The notes: generated from the sequence alone by a model not told the origin. A DNA stretch of 13,327 nucleotides from JBHHYR01 sp046757585 (GCA_046757585.1 JBHHYR010000103.1:1-13327), one strand, 5' to 3'. Positions 1-7,467 are shown, counted from the first letter of the stretch. A program made the numbers and translations.

Positions 1-664
1 GGGCCGCCGCATCTCTGTACGCGAGGATGTCACTGGCCGTCTCGTAGTACCCTAGGATGGGTTCCACCACGTTCACCGCCGGAACCCGGGCACGCCAGCG
101 TTCGTATGCCTCGCGGAGCTCACGCACCTGCCGGGTCACGGGCTGCGACGCCGGCAGCGGGAGCTGCGCTTGCAGCCGGCGCCCGAAGGCAATCATGGCC
201 TGCACGGCGTCACGCACCTGCTGCACGTCGGCCTGCCGAATCGGCGTCGGCACAGGAGTCGGCGGGCGTGGCGTAGCGGTTGCCGGGCTGATCAGCGCCA
301 CCTCCTGCGGTGCCATCACCACCACGCCGTCGGTTGCGTGACCGCGCCGGACGAGGAGCAACCCGGCGAGCTGCTGTTTCCGCGCTTCTGCCAGCGCCGC
401 CCTGAGGTCGGCGCACGTGCGCAGGCGGTGGCTGTTCAGTTGCAGCAGCAGGTCGCCCGCGTGCAGCGACGGCAGCTCAGGGGCAACAACCCGCATCCCG
501 CCGGGGCTCTCGACCACCCGCCCGAGGCGGGTACCTGCGCAGGCGGCTGTGGCTGCCTGCAGCGGGCCGTGGCTGGCAGCAATGAGCACCGACAGGGCCA
601 CCGACGCAGGGATCAGAATGCGCCCCAAGCGCTCCGTCGGCCCGGACGTCTCGAGGCCCGTCAC
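1..664 (-). CDS. Exported PDZ-like protein, third gene of the GMC operon (partial, runs off the left edge)
   Basis: An open frame of 221 codons starts at GTG (664-662) and runs to the window edge with no stop. The GTG overlaps the GMC oxidoreductase stop as GTGA, so translation is probably coupled. Residues about 16-41 form a hydrophobic, Ala-rich signal or anchor segment (ILIPASVALSVLIAAS). Residues about 44-116 look like a small PDZ domain: a strand with the 'GRVVESPGG' turn, then 'LHAGDLLLQLN', a 'DLRAAL' helix and a closing 'GLLLVRRG' strand. A Pro/Thr-rich linker follows (about 127-142), then a charged helical region ending the visible part with 'VVEPILGYYETASDILAYRD'. No protease catalytic domain is visible, so this is not an HtrA-type protease as far as seen. 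A role as periplasmic scaffold or maturation partner of the neighbouring dehydrogenase is inference. The PDZ call rests on pattern only. Confidence 0.72.
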   Translation of the reverse strand, partial: MTGLETSGPTERLGRILIPASVALSVLIAASHGPLQAATAACAGTRLGRVVESPGGMRVVAPELPSLHAGDLLLQLNSHRLRTCADLRAALAEARKQQLAGLLLVRRGHATDGVVVMAPQEVALISPATATPRPPTPVPTPIRQADVQQVRDAVQAMIAFGRRLQAQLPLPASQPVTRQVRELREAYERWRARVPAVNVVEPILGYYETASDILAYRDAAA

Positions 665-2199
665 GCTCTCAGCACCGCCCAGTTGTTGGCGATGTAGTCC
701 GCGGCGCGACTGGCAATGGTCATGATCGTCCACGACGGATCCACGGACACGGAGGTCGGCAGCGCGCTGGCATCGGTGATGAACAGGTTCGGCACCGCGT
801 GCGCGCGACAGTACGAGTTGACGACGGCGCGCTGCGGATCCTCGCCCATGCGGCAGGTACCCATCAGGTGCGCCGCACTGACCATCAGCGTCTGCGGCTC
901 GATGCTGAGCCGGTCGATCACGGGCAGATCCCGCTCGCTGCGAACGGTGGTCCAATCCACGTCGGGCAGATAGACCTCCGTCGCCCCGGCGGCAAGGAAC
1001 AGGGTTGCCATCTTCCTGAAGTAGTCGCGCGCCTTGAGCTTGTCCTTGGGACCGAACCACACCTCGATCACCCGCTCACCCTTGGCGCCCACCCGCACCG
1101 TGCCCGGTTCTTCGTCGTCGATGACGGAGACCGAGCCGCCCATGCGATAGAAGGCATCCATCATCCGCTGGAAGGTCGTGCCCCAGGGGGTGGTCGTCCC
1201 GCCGAAACTCCCCGGATGCACGAAACCGCAGAGGGAGGTGAAGCCCCCTTCTTTGTAGCTGCCATCGGGATGCGTGCGGACCAGTCGGAACTCGTCGAGG
1301 TGGTGCGCGCACGGGACGCCCGCATAGCTGTACATGGGTTCGTCGTAGAGGCAAAAGACGGGCAGGTGTGGGTTCCAGTACAGTGTCTTGCCGGTCGGCC
1401 CGCCGATGCCGTTCTTCAGTAGCAAGTACGGCGAGCCAAGTCCGCCGCAGGCAACAACCACGACCCTGCCGCGCGCGCGGATCTCGTGTCGTGGTTTCCC
1501 GGTCGCCCGGTCGAGCACGTGTGCCGTCACCTCCTGGAGCCTACCGTCACGCATGAGGAAGCGGTCGGCACGACAGTCCGCAAAGATGTCCAAGCCGCGC
1601 GCCAGGCCGCGCGGCAGGTAGGAGAAGCTGAGGCCCTTCGCACTGTATGCGCAGCCGAGCTCACAGAAGCCGCTACCGATGCAATTGTGCGCCGCGCGCT
1701 CGATGCGCGGCGCGCTCCACCCGAGCTTGCCGGCCGCCGCGGCGAACTTCCGGTTGTTCTTGTTCACCACATGATCCGGCACGCGGCTGATGCCCGCTTT
1801 CTGCGCGGTCTTGCGGAAGTGCGGGTCCAGCGTAGCAGCAGTGAACTCGCGCAGGCCGAACTCCTCCGCCCACTTGTCGATCCGGTCTTCGGGGGCGCGA
1901 AAAGAATCCGCCCAGTACGAGTTCGTCGAGCCGCCCACCGCCTTGTCGTACGCGAAATTGACGGCGTAGTCCTCCGTCCAGTCCGGACCCTGACGCCCCA
2001 TCAAGAGGCCGAACATGTCATCCTCGCGCTGGGTGAACTTGGTGGCTGGGTAGTAGCCTCCCTCCTCGAGAACGGCCACGGACCGGCCTGCCTCGGCAAG
2101 CTCCGTAGCGACCACCGCGCCACCTGCCCCGGAACCGATAACGAGGACGTCAGCGTCGATCGTGGTCTTGGGATGAATGTCCTTGGCTTCGTGGATCAT
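661..2199 (-). CDS. GMC-family FAD-dependent oxidoreductase (large subunit)
   Basis: 512 aa, the usual size for bacterial glucose-methanol-choline oxidoreductases. I chose ATG 2199-2197 because it overlaps the upstream stop as ATGA and sits just before the FAD fold; the frame stays open up to 2310, but that stretch is Arg-rich and lies inside the upstream gene. The Rossmann motif GSGAGG is at residues 22-27 and the FAD-contact stretch 'KAVGGSTN' near 86-93. A Cys-rich motif, NCIGSGFCELGC (C173, C179, C183), is followed by 'YSAKG', as in long-chain alcohol oxidase-like GMC proteins. The C-terminal active-site block 'AHLMGTCRMG' has the catalytic-type His444. The second active-site position, usually Asn or His in 'NP', is Asp487 ('VDPSWTIM'). 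There is no signal peptide; export would depend on the Tat-signal partner encoded just upstream. It probably oxidises an alcohol or polyol group using FAD and passes electrons to an unidentified acceptor. The family is certain, the substrate is not. Confidence 0.93.
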   Translation of the reverse strand: MIHEAKDIHPKTTIDADVLVIGSGAGGAVVATELAEAGRSVAVLEEGGYYPATKFTQREDDMFGLLMGRQGPDWTEDYAVNFAYDKAVGGSTNSYWADSFRAPEDRIDKWAEEFGLREFTAATLDPHFRKTAQKAGISRVPDHVVNKNNRKFAAAAGKLGWSAPRIERAAHNCIGSGFCELGCAYSAKGLSFSYLPRGLARGLDIFADCRADRFLMRDGRLQEVTAHVLDRATGKPRHEIRARGRVVVVACGGLGSPYLLLKNGIGGPTGKTLYWNPHLPVFCLYDEPMYSYAGVPCAHHLDEFRLVRTHPDGSYKEGGFTSLCGFVHPGSFGGTTTPWGTTFQRMMDAFYRMGGSVSVIDDEEPGTVRVGAKGERVIEVWFGPKDKLKARDYFRKMATLFLAAGATEVYLPDVDWTTVRSERDLPVIDRLSIEPQTLMVSAAHLMGTCRMGEDPQRAVVNSYCRAHAVPNLFITDASALPTSVSVDPSWTIMTIASRAADYIANNWAVLRA

Positions 2200-2834
2200 G
2201 ATGCTGCGCGCTGCCACGCGCGGAGCGTTGCGGCGCCGCCGCTCAGCCACGGCCCCGCGTAGCGCATTGAGTTCCAGGTACGATCGTCGCAGAGGTAGAA
2301 GAAGACGCACAGGGCGCGCAGGTTGCGGAACGCCATGCGCAACGTCGCGAAACGGTGGCGCGCCCAGCGTTGCAGGAAGTCATCCTGAGCCGCGTCGGCC
2401 AGGCGCGTGAAGGGGCGGAACTTGAAGCCAATGAGGAACGGGCCGTACTCGACGAGCTGCAGCAGATGCTTGAGATCGCTCCCCAAGCGGGCATCAATGT
2501 TCGTTTGTAGCCAATTGATTTCCTCATCGAGGCGTACGATCAATTCCACGTCTTCCACCGTTGGCCGGCCCGGGTGCGGCGGGAGCATCCGAGCGGTAAA
2601 GCGCTCCAGCACGTAGCCCTCTTCCTTGGAGAAGAAGCGGAGCTTGTCGAAGCGCTCGGCGCGTGGCGGGGAGGCGGTGCAGCCCGGCAGGAGCGGCGCC
2701 AGGGTCAATGCGGTGGCCGCACGCAACGAGGTCTTGAGCAAGGTTCGCCGGTCCAGTGAGACCAGGAGCTGGCTTACGTAGCGGTGTGCGGCGTTGCCCG
2801 TTACGGCGGAAGACGGACCGTCGGTTTCGACCAT
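2196..2834 (-). CDS. Tat-signal small subunit, gluconate 2-dehydrogenase subunit 3-like
   Basis: 212 aa. A twin-arginine signal, 'SLDRRTLLK' (Arg29-Arg30), is followed by a hydrophobic Ala/Leu stretch and 'LLPGC', so Cys52 could be a lipidated residue. The mature part opens with 'FSKEEGYVLERFTARMLPP' and continues as mostly helical sequence ending in 'RTWNSMRYAGPW', typical of the gluconate 2-dehydrogenase subunit 3 family. In that family the small subunit carries the export signal and escorts a signal-less GMC flavoprotein through the Tat pathway, which fits the GMC gene overlapping its stop by 4 bases. The first Met leaves an unusually long n-region (about 28 residues) before the twin Arg, so the true start might lie slightly downstream, although no strong in-frame alternative was seen. 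No cytochrome c subunit follows in the operon. The family assignment is by pattern recognition. Confidence 0.85.
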   Translation of the reverse strand: MVETDGPSSAVTGNAAHRYVSQLLVSLDRRTLLKTSLRAATALTLAPLLPGCTASPPRAERFDKLRFFSKEEGYVLERFTARMLPPHPGRPTVEDVELIVRLDEEINWLQTNIDARLGSDLKHLLQLVEYGPFLIGFKFRPFTRLADAAQDDFLQRWARHRFATLRMAFRNLRALCVFFYLCDDRTWNSMRYAGPWLSGGAATLRAWQRAAS

Positions 2835-2838
2835 GCGC

Positions 2839-2868
2839 CTACTACAAGTCAGGACGGTCAGTTGTCAA
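2839..2868 (-). promoter_or_regulatory. Candidate promoter for the GMC operon
   Basis: Read on the minus strand, a perfect -35-like TTGACA (2868-2863) is followed by 18 bases and then a weak -10-like TAGTAG (2844-2839). The -10 ends only 4 bases before the annotated ATG of the small subunit, so either the transcript is essentially leaderless, the real start codon is downstream, or the true -10 lies elsewhere. The -35 is convincing, the -10 is not. Confidence 0.35.
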
Positions 2869-2894
2869 GCAAGCCAGCCGTCGCGCCCCGAGGC

Positions 2895-2923
2895 TTGGCA
2901 CTTCCTGCCGTCGCCTCTATAAG
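2895..2923 (+). promoter_or_regulatory. Near-consensus sigma-70 type promoter for the LLM oxidoreductase
   Basis: TTGGCA (2895-2900), a 17-base spacer, then TATAAG (2918-2923): 5 of 6 matches to each consensus hexamer with the ideal spacing, in otherwise GC-rich DNA. Transcription starting the usual 6-8 bases downstream would begin at or next to the A of the ATG at 2930, giving a leaderless or nearly leaderless mRNA. The overlapping AAGGGG (2921-2926) could instead act as a ribosome binding site if transcription starts further upstream. Confidence 0.55.
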
Positions 2924-2929
2924 GGGTGC

Positions 2930-3928
2930 ATGCACCTCGGCCAACTCGCCCTCAGTTTGCCGCTGCCGCCCGACGTGCCTTCGTGTGTCGACTGGGCGCG
3001 GCGTGCGGAGGACCTGGGATACGAAAGCATTTGGATTGCCGAGACCGGTGGGCCGGACCCTTTCGTGCTGGCCGGCGCCGTGGCGCAGGTCACCCGCAAG
3101 CTCCGCATCGGCATCGCCGTGTCCCCCGTCTACATCCGCACGCCGGCAACCATTGCTGCGGCAGCCGGCACGGTCGCCCAGCTCGCGCCCGGCCGCTTCA
3201 TTCTGGGCGTGGGCTCGTCCAGCCACGCGATCGTGGAAAACTGGCACGGCATCCCCTTTCACAAGCCGCTCACCCGTGTCCGCGAGACCGTCACCACGGT
3301 GCGGGCGATGCTTGCGGGCGAGAAGGTCCGGTTCGACGGTGCGACGCTCCGCAGTCACGGGTTCCGTCTCATGGTCCCGCCACCGGCCCCCGTGCCCATC
3401 TACCTCGGCGCGCTCCGCCCGGCCATGCTCGAGCTTGCCGGGCAGATCGGTGATGGGGTTGCCGTCAACCTGTTTCCCGTCGAGGCCTTGCCGACGATGC
3501 TCGAGCATGTTGCGATCGGCAGGCGCAGAGTGGGAAAGGACATGCACGGGTTCGAGGTGGTATGCCGCCATCAGGTCCTGGCGACAGAGGACAAGCGAGC
3601 CGCGCGCGAGCTGTTCCGCGCCGCGCTCACCGCCTACTTCGCGACCCCCGTCTACAACAAGTTTGCGGCCTGGTACGGCTTCAGCGAGGAAGCCGCACGC
3701 ATCGCCGAGGGCTTCAAGACGGGCGACCGCGACCTGACGCGGCGCGGCATGACGGACCGGTTCATTGACAGCGTGGGCATCTTCGGGTCCCTGGAGGAGT
3801 GCCGCGCGCGCGTTGCCGCATACGTCGCCGCCGGAGTCACCACCACGATCGTCAGCCCACTCGCTTTCGATCCGGCAGCGATCCGCAGGACCATCGAAGG
3901 TCTCGCTCCAGCCGGGCGCCCCGGCTGA
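2930..3928 (+). CDS. LLM-class (luciferase-like) flavin/F420-type oxidoreductase
   Basis: 332 aa, typical for the luciferase-like monooxygenase TIM-barrel family. The start is ATG 2930 because the family fold begins at once ('MHLGQLALSLPLPPD') and the upstream in-frame extension is basic, low-quality sequence. Recognisable family blocks are 'WARRAEDLGYESIWIAETGGPDPFVLAGAVA', 'LRIGIAVSPVYIRTP', 'APGRFILGVGSSS' followed by 'NWHGIPFHKPLTRVRE', 'PVPIYLGALRPAMLELAGQIGDGV', and a C-terminal 'FGSLEECRARVAAYVAAGVTT'. Members use reduced FMN or F420; the closest-looking subfamily is annotated F420-dependent (tetrahydromethanopterin reductase-like), but the cofactor cannot be read from the sequence with confidence. 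It is a single-gene unit, divergent from the GMC operon and convergent with the mutase gene. The substrate is unknown. Confidence 0.9.
   Translation: MHLGQLALSLPLPPDVPSCVDWARRAEDLGYESIWIAETGGPDPFVLAGAVAQVTRKLRIGIAVSPVYIRTPATIAAAAGTVAQLAPGRFILGVGSSSHAIVENWHGIPFHKPLTRVRETVTTVRAMLAGEKVRFDGATLRSHGFRLMVPPPAPVPIYLGALRPAMLELAGQIGDGVAVNLFPVEALPTMLEHVAIGRRRVGKDMHGFEVVCRHQVLATEDKRAARELFRAALTAYFATPVYNKFAAWYGFSEEAARIAEGFKTGDRDLTRRGMTDRFIDSVGIFGSLEECRARVAAYVAAGVTTTIVSPLAFDPAAIRRTIEGLAPAGRPG
3909..3927. terminator. GC-rich hairpin at the convergent gene ends
   Basis: CAGCCGGG (3909-3916), a 3-base loop, then CCCGGCTG (3920-3927) make a perfect 8-bp stem spanning the end of the LLM gene, with the stem's last bases inside the stop codon. 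The convergent mutase gene ends 37 bp further on. There is no T-run on either side, so this would be at best a non-canonical or bidirectional terminator. Confidence 0.35.
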
Positions 3929-3964
3929 CCGGCCGCGTACCGCCCCGATCGTTCGGCCTCCCGT

Positions 3965-5941
3965 CTACGCCGCGCCGGCGGCGCGACCCCGCCGTGCAGC
4001 CACCAGCTCGACGATCTCGCCAATGATCTGCGTCAGGGTCGCCTGGCCGGGGGTGAACACGCGGGCAACGCCACGGCGCTGCAAGGCCTCTTGATCAACT
4101 GGCGGAATGATGCCCCCGACCAGCACGGGCACATCCGAGCGGCCTCGTTCCCGCAGCAACTGCATCACGCGTGGGATGAGGGTCATGTGCGAACCGGAGT
4201 GGATCGACAGGCCAACCGCATCGACGTCCTCCTGCAACGCCGATTCGGCGATCTGCTCAGGCGTGAGCCGGATCCCGTCGTAGATCACCTCGATGCCCGC
4301 TTCCTTGGCCCGCACTGCCACCTGCTCCGCCCCGTTCGAATGTCCGTCCAGGCCCGGTTTGGCCACGAGCAAGCGGATAGGATGGCCGAGGGTCCGGCCG
4401 ACCGCCGCCACACGGGCACGTAGCTCGGCCAGCGCAGCCGTATCACCCGTAAAGGTTGTCCCTTGCAAGCCGGTGGGGGCGCGGAATTCCCCGAACACCT
4501 TGCGCAATGTGCCGGCCCACTCCCCGGTTGTGGCTCCGGCATGCGCCGCACCGATGGACGCCGGCATGATGTTGCTCCCATTCTTCGCGGCGTCGGCCAG
4601 GGCCCGCAGGGCGGCAGCGACGGCGGTGGGATTTCGGTTCGCCCGGAACGCGCGCAAGCGCTCGATCTGCTGGCGCTCCTCCTCGGGCTGGACCACGAGC
4701 ACACTTTCGGCGTCGGTGGTCAGCAGTGGCGAGGGTTCGTGCTCGGTGAACTCATTCACCCCGACCAGCGTGAGCGCGCCGCTCTCGAGGCGGCGCTGCC
4801 GGTCAGCGTGGCTGGCAACCAGCGCGCGCTTCATGACCGCGATGGCGTCGGCGATGTCCCCGATGCGCTGGATGCGCGCCAGCTCCGTCTCTGCGGCATC
4901 CATCAACTCCTTCACCTTGGCCTCGATGACGGGGGAATCCTCGAAGATGTCGCGGTCATACTCGAGCAGGTCGGTCTCGAACGCCACGACCTGCTGGATG
5001 CGCAGCGACCACTGTTGGTCCCACGGCCGCGGCAGCCCCAGCGCCTCGTTCCAGGCCGGGAGCTGCACGGAACGCGCACGCGCCTCCTTCGACAGCGTCA
5101 CGGCAAGCATTTCGAGTACGATGCGCTGGACGTTATTCTCGGGCTGCTGCGCGGTGAGACCAAGCGAGTTGACTTGAACACCGTACCGGAAGCGGCGGTT
5201 TTGCGGATCCTCGATGCCGTAGCGTGCCCGCAGGTGCCGATCCCACAGCCGGACGAACGCCTTCATCTTGCACAGCTCTTCAATGAAGCGGATGCCGGCG
5301 TTGACGAAGAACGAGATTTGCTTCACCACCGGCGGCATGGCTATGCCTTGGCGCGCCCGCACCCGATCGAGCACGGCAAACGCGTTGGCCAGCGTAAAAG
5401 CCAGTTCTTGCACCGGCGTCGCGCCAGCCTCCTGCAAATGGTAGCTGCAGACGTTCACCGGGTTCCACTTGGGGATGTGTGCCACGGTGTACGCGATGAC
5501 GTCAGCGGTCAGGCGTAACGAGGGTTCGGGAGGGAAGATGTACGTCCCGCGCGCGAGGAACTCCTTGAGGATGTCGTTCTGCGTCGTGCCACGCAGCTGG
5601 CGCGGGTCGGCACCCTGGCGCTCAGCCACCGCCACGTACAAGGCGAGCAGCCACGCGGCGGTCGCGTTGATGGTCATCGACGTGTTCATCCGCGCCACCG
5701 GGATCTCAGCGAACAGGGCCTCCAAGTCACCGAGGTGGCAGATTGGAACTCCCACCTTGCCCACCTCACCGGCAGCGACTGGGTCATCGGAGTCGTACCC
5801 GGTCTGCGTCGGCAGATCGAAGGCGACGCTCAGCCCGGTCTGGCCCTTGGCGAGGTTGGTCCGAAACAGTGCATTGGCCGCCCGCGGGTTCGTATGTCCC
5901 GCGTACGTCCGCATCAGCCACGGCTGTCGGCGCTGTGACAT
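3965..5941 (-). CDS. meaA: MeaA-type acyl-CoA mutase, probable ethylmalonyl-CoA mutase (B12-dependent)
   Basis: 658 aa from ATG 5941-5939. The frame is open to ATG 6025, but the 28 extra residues are Gly/Pro/Ser-rich, and the family normally begins just before 'PWLMRTYAGHTNPRAAN', so the inner start is preferred. The N-terminal (beta/alpha)8 mutase domain carries 'KGQTGLSVAFDLPTQTGYDSD', 'GTTQNDILKEF', 'KWNPVNVCSYHLQEAGATPV' and 'YGVQVNSLGLTAQQPENNVQ'. The phrases 'AWNEALGLPRPWDQQWSL' and 'FETDLLEYD' mark the MeaA/ethylmalonyl-CoA mutase branch rather than ordinary methylmalonyl-CoA mutase. The C-terminal B12 domain is fused and intact: 'KPGLDGHSNG' (DxHxxG, Asp532 and His534, the lower cobalt ligand), 'GLSIHSG' (Ser579) and 'VLVGGIIPP'. 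In the ethylmalonyl-CoA pathway this enzyme rearranges (2R)-ethylmalonyl-CoA to methylsuccinyl-CoA in the cytoplasm. It is divergent from a hydroxyacyl-CoA dehydrogenase/thiolase operon. Activity on another branched acyl-CoA remains possible. Confidence 0.92.
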   Translation of the reverse strand: MSQRRQPWLMRTYAGHTNPRAANALFRTNLAKGQTGLSVAFDLPTQTGYDSDDPVAAGEVGKVGVPICHLGDLEALFAEIPVARMNTSMTINATAAWLLALYVAVAERQGADPRQLRGTTQNDILKEFLARGTYIFPPEPSLRLTADVIAYTVAHIPKWNPVNVCSYHLQEAGATPVQELAFTLANAFAVLDRVRARQGIAMPPVVKQISFFVNAGIRFIEELCKMKAFVRLWDRHLRARYGIEDPQNRRFRYGVQVNSLGLTAQQPENNVQRIVLEMLAVTLSKEARARSVQLPAWNEALGLPRPWDQQWSLRIQQVVAFETDLLEYDRDIFEDSPVIEAKVKELMDAAETELARIQRIGDIADAIAVMKRALVASHADRQRRLESGALTLVGVNEFTEHEPSPLLTTDAESVLVVQPEEERQQIERLRAFRANRNPTAVAAALRALADAAKNGSNIMPASIGAAHAGATTGEWAGTLRKVFGEFRAPTGLQGTTFTGDTAALAELRARVAAVGRTLGHPIRLLVAKPGLDGHSNGAEQVAVRAKEAGIEVIYDGIRLTPEQIAESALQEDVDAVGLSIHSGSHMTLIPRVMQLLRERGRSDVPVLVGGIIPPVDQEALQRRGVARVFTPGQATLTQIIGEIVELVAARRGRAAGAA

Positions 5942-5947
5942 GAGCTG

Positions 5948-5977
5948 AGGATAGCGTCCCCTGGTGCTTTCAGGCAA
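5948..5977 (-). promoter_or_regulatory. Weak candidate promoter abutting the mutase start
   Basis: On the minus strand, TTGCCT (5977-5972), an 18-base spacer, then TATCCT (5953-5948); each hexamer matches 4 of 6 consensus bases. The -10 ends 6 bases before ATG 5941, so if used the mRNA would be leaderless at exactly the preferred start. No Shine-Dalgarno sequence is visible there, which is compatible with this idea but does not prove it. Confidence 0.25.
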
Positions 5978-6129
5978 GCTGCCCGGAGCACTGGCCCCGC
6001 CCGATGCCGCTTGACGCCCGATCATTGCCTGCCGGCCAATCCCCCGGCGCCGCGGCCTTGAGTCGGCGGCGGAAACATGCCAGGAGACATGATACTTCCG
6101 GCAATAGGTTGTGGGGGTTCAGAGCACGG

Positions 6130-7443
6130 ATGATCGACATCAAAGACGTGGTGATCTTGGGCGCCAACGGCACGATGGGAGCCGGCAGCGGGGAGGTGTT
6201 TGCCGCCGGCGGCTGTGACGTAGTGTTCCTCGCCCGCTCCGCCGAGAAGGCGTACGAGGGCGTCGTGACCGCCCAGAATATGGCGAAGTCGCAGCGGATA
6301 GCGGACCGCATCGCTGTGGGTACGTATAACCAGGACCTGGAGGAGGCCATCGGGAGGGCTGACCTGATCTTCGAGGCGCTGGCCGAAAACATCGAGCTCA
6401 AGAAGACGTTCCTCGCCCGGGTCGACACGTGCCGCCGGCCCGATTCCATCGTCGCGACGGTGTCCTCGGGGCTGTCGATCGCCGAGATGGCGCGCAGCCG
6501 CAGCGTCGGCTTTCGCCGCAACTTTCTCGGGATCCATCTGTTCAACCCGCCCAACATGATCGTCGGCACCGAGGTGATCCCGCACGCCGAGACGGACCCG
6601 AGCCTGGTACCGGAGATCGTGCGCCTGTTGGAACGCCGCTTCGGGCGGGTCGCCATCGTCGCCGATGACAAACCGGCCTTCTGCGGCAACCGCATCGGCT
6701 TCAAGGTACTCAACGAAGCGGCGATCCTGGCGGAGACGCACGGCGTGGGGTTCATCGACTATCTCATCGGGCCGCACACGGGCCGGGCCATGTCGCCCTT
6801 GGCCACCATCGACCTGGTGGGCTGGGACGTGCACAAGGCCATCGTCGACAATGTGTACGCCTGCACACACGACGAAGCGCACGACACCTTTGCCTTACCG
6901 GCATACATGGCGCGGCTGCTCGACCACGGCCACTGCGGCAACAAGACCCCGGAACACGGCGGCTTCTACCGGCGGGTCAAGGAGGGCAAGCAAACCATCA
7001 GCTTGAGCCTCGACCCGAAGACCGGCGCCTACAAGGATCAGCGTGAGAACGGCACGCCGCGGCTGCCCTTCGTCGACAAGATGAAGCAGCTGCACCGCCT
7101 CGGTTTGTATCGGGACGCCTTCACGGTGTTCGCTGAAGCCGCCGGCCCGGAAGCGGACCTGGCACGGCAAGTCGTGCTCGGATACGTGAGCTATGCGTTG
7201 AATCGGGTAGGCGACCACGAGGTGGTGCGCAGTCCGCGCGACGCCGATCGTATCATGGGCTTCGGCTTCAACTGGGCGCCACCGACCGTCCTCGTCGATG
7301 TCCTGGGTATCAGGCGGACGATCGCCCTCCTGGAGAAACAGAAGCTGCCGGTACCTCCCGTGCTCGAGCGGGCCGCACAGCACCCCCATGAGCGGATGTT
7401 TCGCGAACCGTACGTCAACATCGGCCGCTTCTTTGCCGGATGA
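6130..7443 (+). CDS. 3-hydroxyacyl-CoA dehydrogenase (FadB-like dehydrogenase part only), probably NADP-preferring
   Basis: 437 aa. ATG 6130 is chosen because the Rossmann fold starts immediately ('MIDIKDVVILGANGTMGAG'). The dinucleotide motif is GANGTMG (11-17). Catalytic residues are in place: 'TVSSG' (Ser112/113), 'HLFNPPN' with His136, 'TEVI' with Glu148 at the canonical 12-residue distance, and 'FCGNRIG' with Asn187. After the NAD-binding domain (about 1-182) come two C-terminal 3HCDH helical domains (about 183-285 and 345-412), as in FadB/FadJ, but there is no enoyl-CoA hydratase domain. The end of the second beta strand reads 'VVFLARS', lacking the acidic residue that binds the NAD ribose. 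It oxidises 3-hydroxyacyl-CoA or reduces 3-oxoacyl-CoA. It is the first gene of an operon with the thiolase (24-bp gap). No strong ribosome binding site is seen. Confidence 0.9.
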   Translation: MIDIKDVVILGANGTMGAGSGEVFAAGGCDVVFLARSAEKAYEGVVTAQNMAKSQRIADRIAVGTYNQDLEEAIGRADLIFEALAENIELKKTFLARVDTCRRPDSIVATVSSGLSIAEMARSRSVGFRRNFLGIHLFNPPNMIVGTEVIPHAETDPSLVPEIVRLLERRFGRVAIVADDKPAFCGNRIGFKVLNEAAILAETHGVGFIDYLIGPHTGRAMSPLATIDLVGWDVHKAIVDNVYACTHDEAHDTFALPAYMARLLDHGHCGNKTPEHGGFYRRVKEGKQTISLSLDPKTGAYKDQRENGTPRLPFVDKMKQLHRLGLYRDAFTVFAEAAGPEADLARQVVLGYVSYALNRVGDHEVVRSPRDADRIMGFGFNWAPPTVLVDVLGIRRTIALLEKQKLPVPPVLERAAQHPHERMFREPYVNIGRFFAG

Positions 7444-7453
7444 CTTGGCGTCC

Positions 7454-7460
7454 AAGGAGG
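7454..7460 (+). promoter_or_regulatory. Strong Shine-Dalgarno of the thiolase gene
   Basis: AAGGAGG lies 7 bases before ATG 7468, in the 24-bp gap after the dehydrogenase stop. It fixes the thiolase start and indicates independent, efficient initiation within the operon. Confidence 0.85.
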
Positions 7461-7467
7461 TTGATGC

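Noticed and set aside
1486..2262. 258-codon plus-strand open frame
   Set aside because: Antisense to the FAD-binding half of the GMC oxidoreductase, with no recognisable motif.
2200..2310. 37-codon N-terminal extension of the GMC oxidoreductase
   Set aside because: It lies inside the small-subunit gene and is Arg-rich. The ATGA junction at 2199-2196 is a better start.
4463..5518. 351-codon plus-strand open frame
   Set aside because: It lies wholly inside the mutase gene on the other strand, which is supported by long family motifs. Its composition is shadow-like.
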